Source: DASVCS01 sp036381495 (lineage in GTDB: Bacteria; Gemmatimonadota; Gemmatimonadetes; Longimicrobiales; RSA9). From it: a stretch of DNA of 64,000 nucleotides. Below, in pieces: positions 34,706-43,680 of the stretch. Position numbers and translations under genes: made by a program. The DNA is taken from NCBI GenBank assembly GCA_036381495.1, contig DASVCS010000135.1, positions 1-64,000 on the forward strand, given 5' to 3'. Numbering within the stretch: the stretch's first letter is position 1; the number at the start of each line of letters is the position of its first letter. The notes beneath the pieces are model-generated. The model was not told where the DNA came from. It saw only the letters and a program-made list of their open reading frames with translations, and searched no databases.

Positions 34706-34735
34706 TTGATCCCTCCCTCGCATTCATGGTAACTT
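34706..34735 (+). promoter_or_regulatory. Putative promoter of trpS and the dap operon
   Basis: TTGATC (34706-34711) and TAACTT (34730-34735) are 18 bp apart and end 35 bp before the trpS ATG. The -10 match is modest. No leader peptide or T-box was seen. Confidence 0.4.
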
Positions 34736-34770
34736 AGGGCCGGACCTCACGAAAACACAGGACCGGTCGG

Positions 34771-35754
34771 ATGGCGGAGCAGCGGATCTTCAGCGGGATG
34801 CAGCCCTCGGGTGAAGCGCATCTGGGCAACTACCTCGGGGCGCTACGGCAGTGGGTCGAGTTGCAGGAGCGGGCGGAGTGCATCTTCTGCATCGTCGACT
34901 ACCACGCGATCACCATACCTTACGACACCGCGGCGTTGCCGGCGCGTGTGTTCGACCTCGCCGTCAGCTTCCTCGCCGCCGGACTGGATCCGGACCGGTG
35001 CACGATCTTCGTGCAGTCGGACGTGCCGGAACACACCGAGCTGACCTGGCTGCTGAACACGGTGACGCCGCTGGGCGAACTCGAGCGGATGACGCAGTTC
35101 AAGGACAAGGCGACCGGGATGGAGTCGGTGCCCGCCGGGCTGCTCAACTACCCGGTGCTCCAGGCGGCGGACATCCTCCTGTACCGGGCGAACGCCGTGC
35201 CGGTCGGCGAGGACCAGCTCCAGCACCTCGAGCTGACACGCGAGATCGCGCGCCGGTGGAACCGGCAGTTCGGCGAATACTTCCCCGAGCCGCAGGCGAT
35301 CGTGGGGCGCGCCGGCCGGATCCGCGGGCTGGACGGTGATACGAAGATGAGCAAGTCCCGCGGCAACACCATCGGGATGCTCGACGAGCCGGCGACCATC
35401 GCGGCGCGCACGCGCACGGCCGTCACCGATCCACAGCGCGTCCGGCGCAACGATCCCGGACGGCCGGAAGTTTGCAACGTCTTCACGTTGCACGGCTTCT
35501 TCACGGCGCCGGAGCGCGCCGAGGAGATCGCGCGGGACTGTCGGTCGGCCGCGCTGGGGTGCGTGGACTGCAAGCGGGAGCTGGCCGAGAGCATCGCCGA
35601 GGCGTTCGCGCCGATGCGGGAGCGCGCCGCGGAATACCGGGCGCGACCCGAGCGGGTCCGCGAGATCCTGAGTGATGGCGGCGCCCGGTGCCGTGCCCTT
35701 GCGAAGGAGACGTTGCGCGAGGTCCGGCAGCGGATGGGTCTGGCGCGCGTGTGA
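34771..35754 (+). CDS. trpS: Tryptophan--tRNA ligase
   Basis: The 327-residue class I synthetase charges tRNA-Trp. The HIGH-type motif is seen in MQPSGEAHLGNYLGAL and the KMSKS loop in DTKMSKSRGNTIG. The substrate pocket shows LLYRANAVPVGEDQLQHLELTR. It leads a co-directional run to a zinc-ribbon gene and dapA-dapB-dapH, with 36 bp to the next start. Confidence 0.95.
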   Translation: MAEQRIFSGMQPSGEAHLGNYLGALRQWVELQERAECIFCIVDYHAITIPYDTAALPARVFDLAVSFLAAGLDPDRCTIFVQSDVPEHTELTWLLNTVTPLGELERMTQFKDKATGMESVPAGLLNYPVLQAADILLYRANAVPVGEDQLQHLELTREIARRWNRQFGEYFPEPQAIVGRAGRIRGLDGDTKMSKSRGNTIGMLDEPATIAARTRTAVTDPQRVRRNDPGRPEVCNVFTLHGFFTAPERAEEIARDCRSAALGCVDCKRELAESIAEAFAPMRERAAEYRARPERVREILSDGGARCRALAKETLREVRQRMGLARV

Positions 35755-35790
35755 GTGGCCGTGTCGGGACGTTCAACCGTGGAGGTCACG

Positions 35791-36177
35791 ATGCGTGAGC
35801 AGCGCAGGCGTCGGGCGCGGGCCGAAATACGGAACGAGCCGCGGGGGGAAGATCGCAGCCTCGAGGCGCTGCGGGCCGAGCAGCTCGGTCAGACGCCGGG
35901 GTACGAGGCCCGGGGACAGGTGGGGCGCCCGGCCGACGGTGTGTTGGTCCAGGTCTGTCTGGAATGCGGTCGCGAGTGTACCTTTGACCAGGAGCCGCCG
36001 CCGGCGGAGCTGACGTGCCCGAAGTGCGGGAACACCGTGTTCCGTTCGTTTTTCGCGGTCAAGGGGTACGACGACGTGGAAGCCGACTTTCGTGCGTCGA
36101 CGGAGCGTGACCTGGCGTCGAACGACACGGAGTCGGACGTGACGGAGTCGGACGTACTGGACCTCAACAATCTGTGA
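35791..36177 (+). CDS. Zinc-ribbon protein, unknown function
   Basis: The 128-residue protein starts with a basic segment (MREQRRRRARAEIRNE). The middle carries two knuckles, CLECGREC and CPKCG, which make a rubredoxin-like zinc ribbon. An acidic tail ends DVTESDVLDLNNL. The ATG at 35791 is chosen because GGAGG lies five bases upstream; an in-frame GTG at 35755 overlaps the trpS end region. The family is not recognised. It sits between trpS and dapA, whose start is 2 bp past its stop. Confidence 0.7.
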   Translation: MREQRRRRARAEIRNEPRGEDRSLEALRAEQLGQTPGYEARGQVGRPADGVLVQVCLECGRECTFDQEPPPAELTCPKCGNTVFRSFFAVKGYDDVEADFRASTERDLASNDTESDVTESDVLDLNNL

Positions 36178-36179
36178 CG

Positions 36180-37073
36180 ATGGCCGATCCTCGATTCATC
36201 GGGTCCGGTGTGGCGGTGGTGACGCCGTTCGACGAGCGGGGCGTCAACGACGCGGTGCTCCGGGAGCTGGTACGGTTCCACCACCGGGAGGGCACGGATG
36301 CGCTGATCGTGTGCGGCTCGACGGGCGAGGCGGCGACGATGACGCCGGCGGAGCAGCGGCACGCGCTCGAAGTGGTCGTCGACGAGAATGCGGGACGGCT
36401 GCCGGTGATCGCCGGTTGCGCGGGGAGCGCGACGGCGCATGTGTGCGAGTTGGCGGCGGCGGCGCACGATGCGGGCGCGGACGCGTTGCTGGTGAGCGCG
36501 CCGTCGTACAACAAGCCGACGCAGCGTGGCCTGATTGCGCACTACCGGGCGATCCTGGCCGGGACGGATCTTCCGCTCATCATCTACAACGTGCCCGGGC
36601 GCACGGCGGTCAACATCCTCCCCGCGACGATCGCCGAGCTTGCCGATGATGAGCGGGTGATCGGCGTGAAGGAGGCGTGCGGCGATCTGGTCCAGGTGGC
36701 CGAGCTGGCGCGCCTGGTGGGGGATCGGCTTTCGATCTGGAGCGGCAACGACGATCAGATCGTGCCGATCCTCGCGCTCGGCGGCGCGGGCGTGGTGAGT
36801 GTGCTGGCGAACGTTGCGCCGCGGGACACGAGCCGCATGGTGCACGCCTTCCTGGAGGGCGACACCGCGGAGGCGCGCAGGCTTCAGTTGCGGTACCTGC
36901 CGCTGATCCGTGCGCTCTTCGCCGAGCCGAACCCGATCCCGGTCAAGACGGCCGTCGCGTGGCTCGGCTTCGATGTCGGGCCCTTGCGGCTCCCACTGAC
37001 GCCGTCGGAGCCCGCGGCGCGCGAACGGCTCATCGCGGCGCTGCGCGACGCGGGTCTCCAGCCCGCGCGTTGA
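36180..37073 (+). CDS. dapA: 4-hydroxy-tetrahydrodipicolinate synthase
   Basis: The 297-residue aldolase-type TIM barrel condenses pyruvate with aspartate semialdehyde in the lysine/diaminopimelate pathway. Signatures are CGSTGEAATM (pyruvate-binding Thr pair), YNVPGRTAVN with the catalytic Tyr, and the Schiff-base Lys in GVKEACGD. The ATG at 36180 or the GTG at 36174 may start it. dapB and the acetyltransferase gene follow at once, which settles its role over that of the paralogue at 41516. Confidence 0.93.
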   Translation: MADPRFIGSGVAVVTPFDERGVNDAVLRELVRFHHREGTDALIVCGSTGEAATMTPAEQRHALEVVVDENAGRLPVIAGCAGSATAHVCELAAAAHDAGADALLVSAPSYNKPTQRGLIAHYRAILAGTDLPLIIYNVPGRTAVNILPATIAELADDERVIGVKEACGDLVQVAELARLVGDRLSIWSGNDDQIVPILALGGAGVVSVLANVAPRDTSRMVHAFLEGDTAEARRLQLRYLPLIRALFAEPNPIPVKTAVAWLGFDVGPLRLPLTPSEPAARERLIAALRDAGLQPAR

Positions 37074-37076
37074 GGC

Positions 37077-37871
37077 ATGGCATTGCGACTCGTCGTCTCC
37101 GGCGCTCGCGGCCGCATGGGCACGGCGCTGGCGCGGCTGATCGCGGAAGCACCGGATCTCGAACTGGTGGGTGGAATCGGCCGCGAGGCCGCGGCGCCTG
37201 CGGATGGGCCCGGCGCCGGCGGTCGGATCGAGACGCCCGAGGGCGCCGGCCCGCTGATCGGCGGTGCGGATGTGCTCCTCGATTTCTCGGCGCCCGAGTT
37301 CCTCGCCCGCATCCTCGACCTCCACGCCGATGCGCTGGCGGGTCGCGGGCTCGTCGTGGGGACGACCGGGCTCGATGATGCGGTGCTGCGCCGCCTCGAC
37401 GCCGCCGCGGTGCGCGGACCGGTACTGGTCGCGGCGAACTTCAGTGTGGGCGTGAACCTGTTGTTGGCGCTGGTCGAGCGCGCGGCGGCGCTCCTCGATG
37501 CCGACCGCTACGATGTCGAGATCATCGAATCGCACCACCGGCGGAAGGCGGATGCGCCGAGCGGCACGGCTCTCGCACTGGGTCGCGCGGTCGCGGCGGG
37601 CCGCGGTGTCGCGCTGGACGCCGTGCGCCGCGACGGGCGGAGCGGCCGGCCGGGCCCGCGGCCGCCGGGCGAGGTCGGGTTCCACGCCGTGCGCGGCGGT
37701 GCCGTCGTCGGCGACCACCAGGTCGTGTTCCTCGGCGAGCGTGAGCGGCTGGCGCTCGCCCATAGCGCGATCGACCGTTCCCTGTTCGCCGAGGGCGCGT
37801 TGACCGCCGCGCGCTGGATCGCCGGCCGCGCCCCCGGGCACTATGAGATGCGGGACGCGCTCGGCGTGTAG
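37077..37871 (+). CDS. dapB: 4-hydroxy-tetrahydrodipicolinate reductase
   Basis: The 264-residue NAD(P)H enzyme reduces the dapA product. The nucleotide fold is VVSGARGRMG, with GTTGL and the catalytic and substrate motif SHHRRKADAPSGTA. The C-terminal dimerisation domain shows FLGERERLALAHSA. It starts 3 bp past the dapA stop. Confidence 0.94.
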   Translation: MALRLVVSGARGRMGTALARLIAEAPDLELVGGIGREAAAPADGPGAGGRIETPEGAGPLIGGADVLLDFSAPEFLARILDLHADALAGRGLVVGTTGLDDAVLRRLDAAAVRGPVLVAANFSVGVNLLLALVERAAALLDADRYDVEIIESHHRRKADAPSGTALALGRAVAAGRGVALDAVRRDGRSGRPGPRPPGEVGFHAVRGGAVVGDHQVVFLGERERLALAHSAIDRSLFAEGALTAARWIAGRAPGHYEMRDALGV

Positions 37872-37891
37872 CGCGACCCGATCGAGGATGT

Positions 37892-38665
37892 ATGGACTAC
37901 GAGCAGATCCGCGACATCATCGCGAACAGTCGGAAGAAGACGCCGGTACGGGCGTTGATCCGGCACGAGGCGGAACTGACGGTCGAGCCGGACGGGGAGC
38001 TGATGGTCTTCCCGACGGGTGCGGGGACCACGATCCTGGTCGGTGAGTGGGATCGGGTGTCGGAGGTGCTCGAGCGGGAGGCCGAGCGCATCCGATACCA
38101 CTGGCTCGAGAGCGACCGTCGCAACTCGGCGGTCCCGCTGCTCGACCTGAAGCGGCTGGACGCGCGGATCGAGCCGGGCGCGGTGATCCGTGAGGGCGCG
38201 CAGATCGCGGAGCACGTGATCGTGATGATGGGCGCCGTCATCAACATCGGCGCGGTGATCGGGGCCGGCACGATGGTCGACATGAACGCGGTGGTGGGTG
38301 CGCGGGCGCTGGTCGGCCGGGACTGCCACATCGGCGCCGGCGCCGTGCTGGCGGGCGTGCTCGAGCCGCCGAGCGCGGCACCGGTGGTGATCGAGGATGG
38401 CGTGCTGATCGGCGCGAACGCGGTGGTCCTCGAGGGGTGTCGGGTCGGGGCGGGGAGTGTGGTGGCGGCGGGCGCCGTGGTGACCGGCGACGTCCCGGCC
38501 GCCGTCGTCGTGGCCGGGCAGCCGGCGCGGGTGATCAAGCAGGTGGACGCGCGCACGAAGGACAAGACGGGGCTGCTCAAGGAGCTGCGGCGGTTGAACC
38601 CGCCGGGCGGCGCGGTCACCGGCAGCGGGCCCGTGACGGGACCGGCCGGCGCGGACGGCGCCTGA
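37892..38665 (+). CDS. dapH: Tetrahydrodipicolinate N-acetyltransferase
   Basis: The 257-residue left-handed beta-helix (hexapeptide) acyltransferase acylates tetrahydrodipicolinate. The N-terminal dapH-type domain (IIANSRKKTPVRALI, RNSAVPLLDL) precedes repeats such as IGAVIGAGTMVDMNAVVGARALVG. This form (also named DapD in Bacillus) uses acetyl-CoA, which indicates the acetylase branch of the pathway. It is the last dap gene of the run. The C-terminal tail (GSGPVTGPAGADGA) is low-complexity. Confidence 0.9.
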   Translation: MDYEQIRDIIANSRKKTPVRALIRHEAELTVEPDGELMVFPTGAGTTILVGEWDRVSEVLEREAERIRYHWLESDRRNSAVPLLDLKRLDARIEPGAVIREGAQIAEHVIVMMGAVINIGAVIGAGTMVDMNAVVGARALVGRDCHIGAGAVLAGVLEPPSAAPVVIEDGVLIGANAVVLEGCRVGAGSVVAAGAVVTGDVPAAVVVAGQPARVIKQVDARTKDKTGLLKELRRLNPPGGAVTGSGPVTGPAGADGA

Positions 38666-38676
38666 ACACGCGGCGA

Positions 38677-39372
38677 ATGGGGATGTTGGGCGGCGTGTGG
38701 CTCGAAGGACTGGGCTGGCTCCGACTGGATCTGCTGGGCCGTCTGCTCCTGGCGGCCACGCTCGGCGGATTGATCGGGCTCGAGCGGGAGGTCAGCGGCA
38801 AGCCGGCGGGGTTCCGCACGAATCTGTTGATCTGTGTGGGTGCCGCGCTGCTGACGGAGCTTTCCGTGGCGATCGCGCGGGCGGCGAACCCGTTGGACAC
38901 GAGCGCCGACCCGACGCGGATCGCGGCGCAGATCGTGAGCGGTATCGGCTTTCTCGGGGCCGGTACGATCATCCGGGCCCGGGGCAGCGTGGTCGGCCTC
39001 ACGACGGCGGCCACGCTCTGGGTCGTGGCGGCGATCGGGATGGCGGTGGGCGCGCGCGCGTACATCGAGGCAGTGGGCACCACGCTGCTGGTCATCGTCG
39101 CGCTCATCCTGCTCGGTCGCGTCGAGGACGCGCTGCTGCGCCGGCGCGCCGAGCGGCGGATCCAGGTCGTGGTGGACCCGGACACCGAGTTGGTGCGGCG
39201 GGTGTCGGAGGCGCTCGGCCGCGCGGGATTCAGCGTCGACGTGGTGGACATCCAGCGGAGCGAGGACGGCTTCGTGGCATCGCTGCGGGTGAGCGGGCCG
39301 CGGCCGAAGTGGGACGAGATCCTTCCGGGCCTGTTCGCCATGCCGGGCGTTCGCAGGGTCTCCTATCTCTGA
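38677..39372 (+). CDS. MgtC-family membrane protein
   Basis: The 231-residue protein has the MgtC/SapB N-terminal membrane domain with conserved GGLIGLEREVSGKPAGFRTN and GIGFLGAGTI, roughly five helices, and a soluble C-terminal ACT-like domain (VDPDTELVRRVSEALGRAGFSVDVV). MgtC proteins support survival at low magnesium and modulate membrane energetics. The ATG at 38677 or 38683 may start it. It follows dapH by 11 bp and precedes a dehydrogenase gene by 9 bp. Confidence 0.87.
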   Translation: MGMLGGVWLEGLGWLRLDLLGRLLLAATLGGLIGLEREVSGKPAGFRTNLLICVGAALLTELSVAIARAANPLDTSADPTRIAAQIVSGIGFLGAGTIIRARGSVVGLTTAATLWVVAAIGMAVGARAYIEAVGTTLLVIVALILLGRVEDALLRRRAERRIQVVVDPDTELVRRVSEALGRAGFSVDVVDIQRSEDGFVASLRVSGPRPKWDEILPGLFAMPGVRRVSYL

Positions 39373-39381
39373 GTTTCGGAC

Positions 39382-40410
39382 GTGCCTCGACTCGTCGTGG
39401 ACATGGCGGACCGGCGGCCGCTGCTGCGCGTGCCCTCGTGGGCGCTCGCGCGCATCCGCGGCGCGTTGCCGCCGTCGTGGGAGGTCGTGGCGGTCGAGAC
39501 CAGCGCGGACGGCACCGGTGACGGCGGCGACCGCGCCAGCCCGGAGGCGCTGGCGGCGGTGAGCGACGCCGAGGTCTACTTCGGATTCGGCGTACCCGCG
39601 GAGATCCTCCGCGCCGGACCGGGGTTGCGGTGGGTGCACTCGGGCACGGCCGGCATCGGCGCATCGCTCTCGCCCGAGATGCGGGAGCGCGACGACGTCG
39701 TCTTCACCAACTCGGCGGGCGTGCACGCGGTCCCGATCGCGGAGACCGTGCTGGCGATGATCCTGTACTTCGCGCGGGGGCTGGACTTCGCAGTGGCGGC
39801 GAATGCCCGTGCGCGGTGGGAGACCGAGCCGTTCGAGGCGGCGGACTCGCCCGTTCGGGAGGTGGCGGGGAGCACGGTGGGGATCGTCGGTTTCGGCGGG
39901 ATCGGCCGGGAGGTGGCGGCTCGGGTGCGCGCGCTCGGTGCGCGCGTCGTGGCACTGAAGCGGCGGCCGGCCGAGCCCGAGCCGGGCGTCCGGATCGTCT
40001 ACGGCGCCGAAGGGCTCGGCTGCTTGCTCGAGGAGAGCGACGTCATCGTCCTTGCGGCGCCGGAGACGGGGGAGACGCGCGGGATGATCGATGCGGCGGC
40101 GCTCGCCCGCGCGCGGCCGGGCGCCGTCCTGGTGAACGTCGCGCGCGGTGGACTGGTCGTCGAGGACGCGCTCGTTGCGGCGCTCCGGGCGGGCCGGCTC
40201 CGCGGCGCCGCGCTCGACGTGTTCGCCATCGAGCCGCTCCCCGCGTCGAGCCCGCTGTGGCGACTGCCGAACGTGCTGGTCACGCCGCACGTCTCCGCGG
40301 CCACGCACCGCTTCTGGGAGCGTGAGACCGCGCTGATCGAGGAGAACCTCGAGCGATATCTGGCGGGCCGGCCGTTGCGCAACGTGGTCGACAAGCGTGC
40401 CGGGTATTAA
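39382..40410 (+). CDS. D-isomer-specific 2-hydroxyacid dehydrogenase
   Basis: The 342-residue NAD enzyme has the catalytic and Rossmann domains of the SerA/LdhD family. The nucleotide motif is GIVGFGGIGREVA. The active-site Arg is in VNVARGGLV, the Glu in AIEPLP and the His in TPHVSAATHRFW. The GTG at 39382 follows the mgtC stop by 9 bp. The substrate is not predictable from sequence; glyoxylate/hydroxypyruvate reductase is one possibility. The N-terminus (VDMADRRPLLRVPSWALARI) is divergent. Confidence 0.85.
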   Translation: MPRLVVDMADRRPLLRVPSWALARIRGALPPSWEVVAVETSADGTGDGGDRASPEALAAVSDAEVYFGFGVPAEILRAGPGLRWVHSGTAGIGASLSPEMRERDDVVFTNSAGVHAVPIAETVLAMILYFARGLDFAVAANARARWETEPFEAADSPVREVAGSTVGIVGFGGIGREVAARVRALGARVVALKRRPAEPEPGVRIVYGAEGLGCLLEESDVIVLAAPETGETRGMIDAAALARARPGAVLVNVARGGLVVEDALVAALRAGRLRGAALDVFAIEPLPASSPLWRLPNVLVTPHVSAATHRFWERETALIEENLERYLAGRPLRNVVDKRAGY

Positions 40411-40446
40411 TTTCCCCGCGCACCCCTTTCCTCAACGGTGTAGGAC

Positions 40447-41508
40447 ATGGTCGAGATCCTGAAAGCGGCGATCCAGCAGGGCGCGTCCGACATCCACGTG
40501 AAGGCGGGTGACTTCGTGCGTGCCCGAATCCGTGGCGAACTGGTCCAGCTCACGAAGCAGCCGCTACCGCCGGAGCAGACACGGCAATTGGCGCTGCAAC
40601 TCATCCCTCCGTGGGATCGGGACAAGATCGACGAGATGCGCGACTACGACTGCTCGTGGGGCGCGCAGGGGCTCGGGCGTTTCCGGGTGAACATCCTGCG
40701 GCAGCGCGGCTCGCTCGGGATCGTGATGCGCGTCATCCCCATCGAGATCCCCACGCTGGAAGAGATGCGACTGCCGCCGGTGCTGGCGAAGATCGCGGAG
40801 TCCGAGCGGGGTCTCGTGCTGGTGACGGGCGTGACGGGGTCGGGGAAGAGCACGACGCTGGCGGCGATGATCGGGCACATCAACCGGACGCGCCGCAAGC
40901 ACGTGATCACGCTCGAAGATCCGATCGAGTTCCTGCACCGCAACAACATGAGCTCGATCACGCAGCGTGAGGTCGGGACGGACACCGATTCGTTCGCGGC
41001 GGGGCTGCGCGCTGCGTTGCGCGAGGACCCCGATGTCGTGCTGGTCGGCGAGATGCGCGACACGACGACGATCGACATCGCGCTCAAGGCGGCGGAGACC
41101 GGGCACCTGGTCTTCTCGACGCTGCACACGCAGAACGCCGTCCAGACGATCTCCCGCATCATCGCGGTATTCCCGCCGGAAGAGCAGGAGATGGTGCGCG
41201 TCCGGCTCTCGGAGACGCTGGTGGCCGTCGTGAGTCAGCGGCTCCTGCCGCGGAAGAACGGGTCGGGTCGCGTGGCGGCGTGCGAGATCATGATCGCGAC
41301 GGGGACGATCCGCGATGCGATCCTCGACCCCGAACGCAGCGCCGAGATCTACGACCTGATCGCCGACGGGCGCGAGACGTACAAGTCGCAGACGTTCGAC
41401 CAGCACCTCATGGAGCTGGTGGCGTCCGACACGGTCGATTACGAGGTCGCGAAGGCGGCGGCGAACAACCCCGCGGACTTCGAGCTCAAGGTGAAGACCC
41501 TTGCATGA
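40447..41508 (+). CDS. pilT: Twitching-motility ATPase PilT
   Basis: The 353-residue hexameric ATPase retracts type IV pili. Motifs are the N-terminal GASDIHVKAGDFV, Walker A GVTGSGKSTT, the Asp box VITLEDPIEF, Walker B DPDVVLVGEMRD, the His box GHLVFSTLHT and ALREDPD, the PilT AIRED-like motif. No other pilus gene is adjacent. It starts 36 bp after the dehydrogenase stop; a DapA-like gene follows by 7 bp. Confidence 0.93.
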   Translation: MVEILKAAIQQGASDIHVKAGDFVRARIRGELVQLTKQPLPPEQTRQLALQLIPPWDRDKIDEMRDYDCSWGAQGLGRFRVNILRQRGSLGIVMRVIPIEIPTLEEMRLPPVLAKIAESERGLVLVTGVTGSGKSTTLAAMIGHINRTRRKHVITLEDPIEFLHRNNMSSITQREVGTDTDSFAAGLRAALREDPDVVLVGEMRDTTTIDIALKAAETGHLVFSTLHTQNAVQTISRIIAVFPPEEQEMVRVRLSETLVAVVSQRLLPRKNGSGRVAACEIMIATGTIRDAILDPERSAEIYDLIADGRETYKSQTFDQHLMELVASDTVDYEVAKAAANNPADFELKVKTLA

Positions 41509-41515
41509 CGGCGAG

Positions 41516-42406
41516 ATGAATCGGTTCGCGGGCGTGTTCCTCCCGGTCACCACGCCGTTCGACCCGGTGACGGGCGAGATCGCGCCGGTCGCGTTCCGGC
41601 AGAACCTGCGGCGCTGGCTGGCAGCGCCGGTCGACGGCATCGTCCTCTTCGGCTCGACGGGCGAGGGCGTGCTGCTCGACCTCGAGGAGCGGCAGCGGCT
41701 GATCGGCTTCGCTCGCGACCTGGTGCCGCCCGGCACGCCGCTGGTCGTGGGTGCCGGCGCGGAGTCGACCCGCGCGACGATTCGGCTGGTCCGCGCGCTG
41801 GCCGACGCCGGCGCGGAGGCCGCACTCGTCGCGCCGCCGGCGTATTTCGGTTCCACGCTCACGCCGGCGGCGCTCCGCGACCACTTCCGCGCGGTCGCCG
41901 ACGCGGCGCCGATCCCGATCCTGGTCTATCACATCCCGAAGTTCACACATGTCACGCTCGATGCCGGGTTGGTCGGCGAACTCGCGCGGCACCCGAACAT
42001 CGCGGGACTCAAGGATTCGTCCGGCGACATCAAGCGCTTTGCCGACTACAGCAGCGCCTGTGCGGGCGAGTGCTCCCTGTTCATCGGCAGCGGCGCGCTG
42101 TTCTACACGGCGCTCGAGCTCGGCGCCGCCGGCGGGATCGTGGCGCTCGGCCTACTGGCGGCGGAAGGGTGCGCGGCCATCCTCCGCCACTTTCGCGCGG
42201 GCGAGACCCGCGAGGCAGGCGAGATCCAGACACGCCTGGCGCCGGTCCACCGCGAGGTCGTGGCGCGCTACGGCGCCGCGGGCGCGAAGGCCGCGCTGGA
42301 TCTGCTCGGCTACATCGGCGGTCGGACCCGCCCGCCGCTCGGTGAGCTAGACGAGAAGCAGCGCCGGCAGGTGGCCCGCGTCCTGCAAGATGCGAAACTG
42401 ATCTGA
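41516..42406 (+). CDS. DapA/N-acetylneuraminate-lyase family aldolase (paralogue)
   Basis: The 296-residue TIM-barrel aldolase is in the dihydrodipicolinate synthase family. It shows FGSTGEGVLL, the Tyr of VYHIPKFTH and the Schiff-base Lys in GLKDSSGD. The dap operon already has a canonical DapA upstream, and this copy replaces the Arg/Pro of the dapA lid by YHIPKFT. It is probably another aldolase (for example 4-hydroxy-2-oxoglutarate or a sugar-acid aldolase). The start is ATG 41516 or TTG 41501. It lies behind pilT and before a peptidase. Confidence 0.8.
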   Translation: MNRFAGVFLPVTTPFDPVTGEIAPVAFRQNLRRWLAAPVDGIVLFGSTGEGVLLDLEERQRLIGFARDLVPPGTPLVVGAGAESTRATIRLVRALADAGAEAALVAPPAYFGSTLTPAALRDHFRAVADAAPIPILVYHIPKFTHVTLDAGLVGELARHPNIAGLKDSSGDIKRFADYSSACAGECSLFIGSGALFYTALELGAAGGIVALGLLAAEGCAAILRHFRAGETREAGEIQTRLAPVHREVVARYGAAGAKAALDLLGYIGGRTRPPLGELDEKQRRQVARVLQDAKLI

Positions 42407-42435
42407 GGACGCAGGACCCGCGCCGGGCGTGTGGA

Positions 42436-43611
42436 ATGGAGTTCAGAACCGAGATCGAGCAGGCGCGCGGCAGGATCCGGCCGGCCACGGCCGAGGAGTG
42501 CCAGGAGGCCCAGGCGGCGATCGCGGCGCTCTCCCGGCCGCGGCGGACCGGATCGTCCGGCGCGGCCGAAGCGGAGGCCGAGCTGCGGCGCCGACTCGAA
42601 GCGCTCGATTACGAGATCCATCCACTCGGGTTCTCGTTCTCGACCTGGCCCGGCCGGTTCGGCGTGCCGCTGGCCGGCCTTGCCTACCTGCTCGCGACGG
42701 GCCTCGCCGTCCAGGCACTGATCGACGGCGCCGCCGGCACCGCACTCGGCGTGCTCCTGCTCGCCCTCATCGCGTTCGTGCTCGGCGCGCGCCTGGCCGC
42801 CAGCGCGATCACCGCGTTCCCGTTCGGTCGCATCGAGACCGCAAACTGGCTCGTTCAGCGCCCGGGCGCCCGGCCCCGCTACGTCATTGTCGCGCACCGC
42901 GACACCAAGTCACAGCCGATTTCGACGTTCCTGCGGACCGCGGCGGTCGCGCTCGCGCTCTTCGCCTGGCTCGCGCTCGCCGTGCTGGCACTCCTGGCCC
43001 GGCTCGATCCGGCCTGGCACTGGACGGCGCTCACGATCGCGACGGCGGGCCTCGCCGCCGCCGCGGGCGTGCTGCTCGTCGCCTGCCGCGTCGAGAACGA
43101 GTCGCCGGGCGCGCTCGACAACGCCACGGGGCTGGCGGCGCTCCTCGCGATTGCACGGCGTGAGCGGGAGCAGCGCGATGTGGCGTTCCTCATCACGGAC
43201 GGCGAGGAGTTGGGGTTGGCCGGCGCGCGTGCGGCCGCTCCGCGCCTGCCCCCCGTCCACGGGATCATCAACCTGGACGGGCTGGACGACGACGGCCCGG
43301 TCCGGGTGATCGAGCGCTTCGGTTGGCCGCGCCACGGGTTCGCGCCGCATCTCGCGACGGCGCTGCTGGCGGCGGCCTCGACGCTCGAGCTCCCCGCCGC
43401 GCGCCAGGACCTTCCGATCGGTGTCCTCGTCGATCACATGCCGTTCGTGGCGGCGGGGCATCCGGCGCTCACGATCATGCGCGGCACGTTCCGCTCGCTG
43501 CGTCGCGTCCACCGGCCCGAGGACACGCCGGACCGCACGAGCGGGCGGGGTGCGGCCGACGCCGCGGCGCTGGTCTCCGGCGCGCTCGACATCCTGCGCC
43601 GCGCCGCGTAG
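42436..43611 (+). CDS. Membrane-embedded M28-family zinc peptidase
   Basis: The 391-residue protein carries the M28 metal-ligand set: H154 and D156 (VAHRDTK), D228 (SPGALDNATG), E257/E258 (TDGEELG) and H359 (VHRPED). M28 enzymes are aminopeptidases or glutaminyl-cyclase-like. Two hydrophobic segments lie before the catalytic core (about 78-96 and 101-122) and two more (about 168-190 and 197-217) fall inside it, between the first metal motif and D228. The catalytic domain may thus be tied to the membrane by an inserted helical hairpin. Its neighbours give no hint of the substrate. Confidence 0.8.
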   Translation: MEFRTEIEQARGRIRPATAEECQEAQAAIAALSRPRRTGSSGAAEAEAELRRRLEALDYEIHPLGFSFSTWPGRFGVPLAGLAYLLATGLAVQALIDGAAGTALGVLLLALIAFVLGARLAASAITAFPFGRIETANWLVQRPGARPRYVIVAHRDTKSQPISTFLRTAAVALALFAWLALAVLALLARLDPAWHWTALTIATAGLAAAAGVLLVACRVENESPGALDNATGLAALLAIARREREQRDVAFLITDGEELGLAGARAAAPRLPPVHGIINLDGLDDDGPVRVIERFGWPRHGFAPHLATALLAAASTLELPAARQDLPIGVLVDHMPFVAAGHPALTIMRGTFRSLRRVHRPEDTPDRTSGRGAADAAALVSGALDILRRAA

Positions 43612-43680
43612 GCGGCTCGGGGGTTCACTCCGTCACCGCGCCCTGCTCCCGCGCGCAGCGCGGCTCCTGGTTCCGCGGGC

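Noticed and set aside
34640..34770. T-box or trp leader ahead of trpS
   Set aside because: No Trp-codon run, no T-box bulge sequence and no terminator hairpin in this gap.
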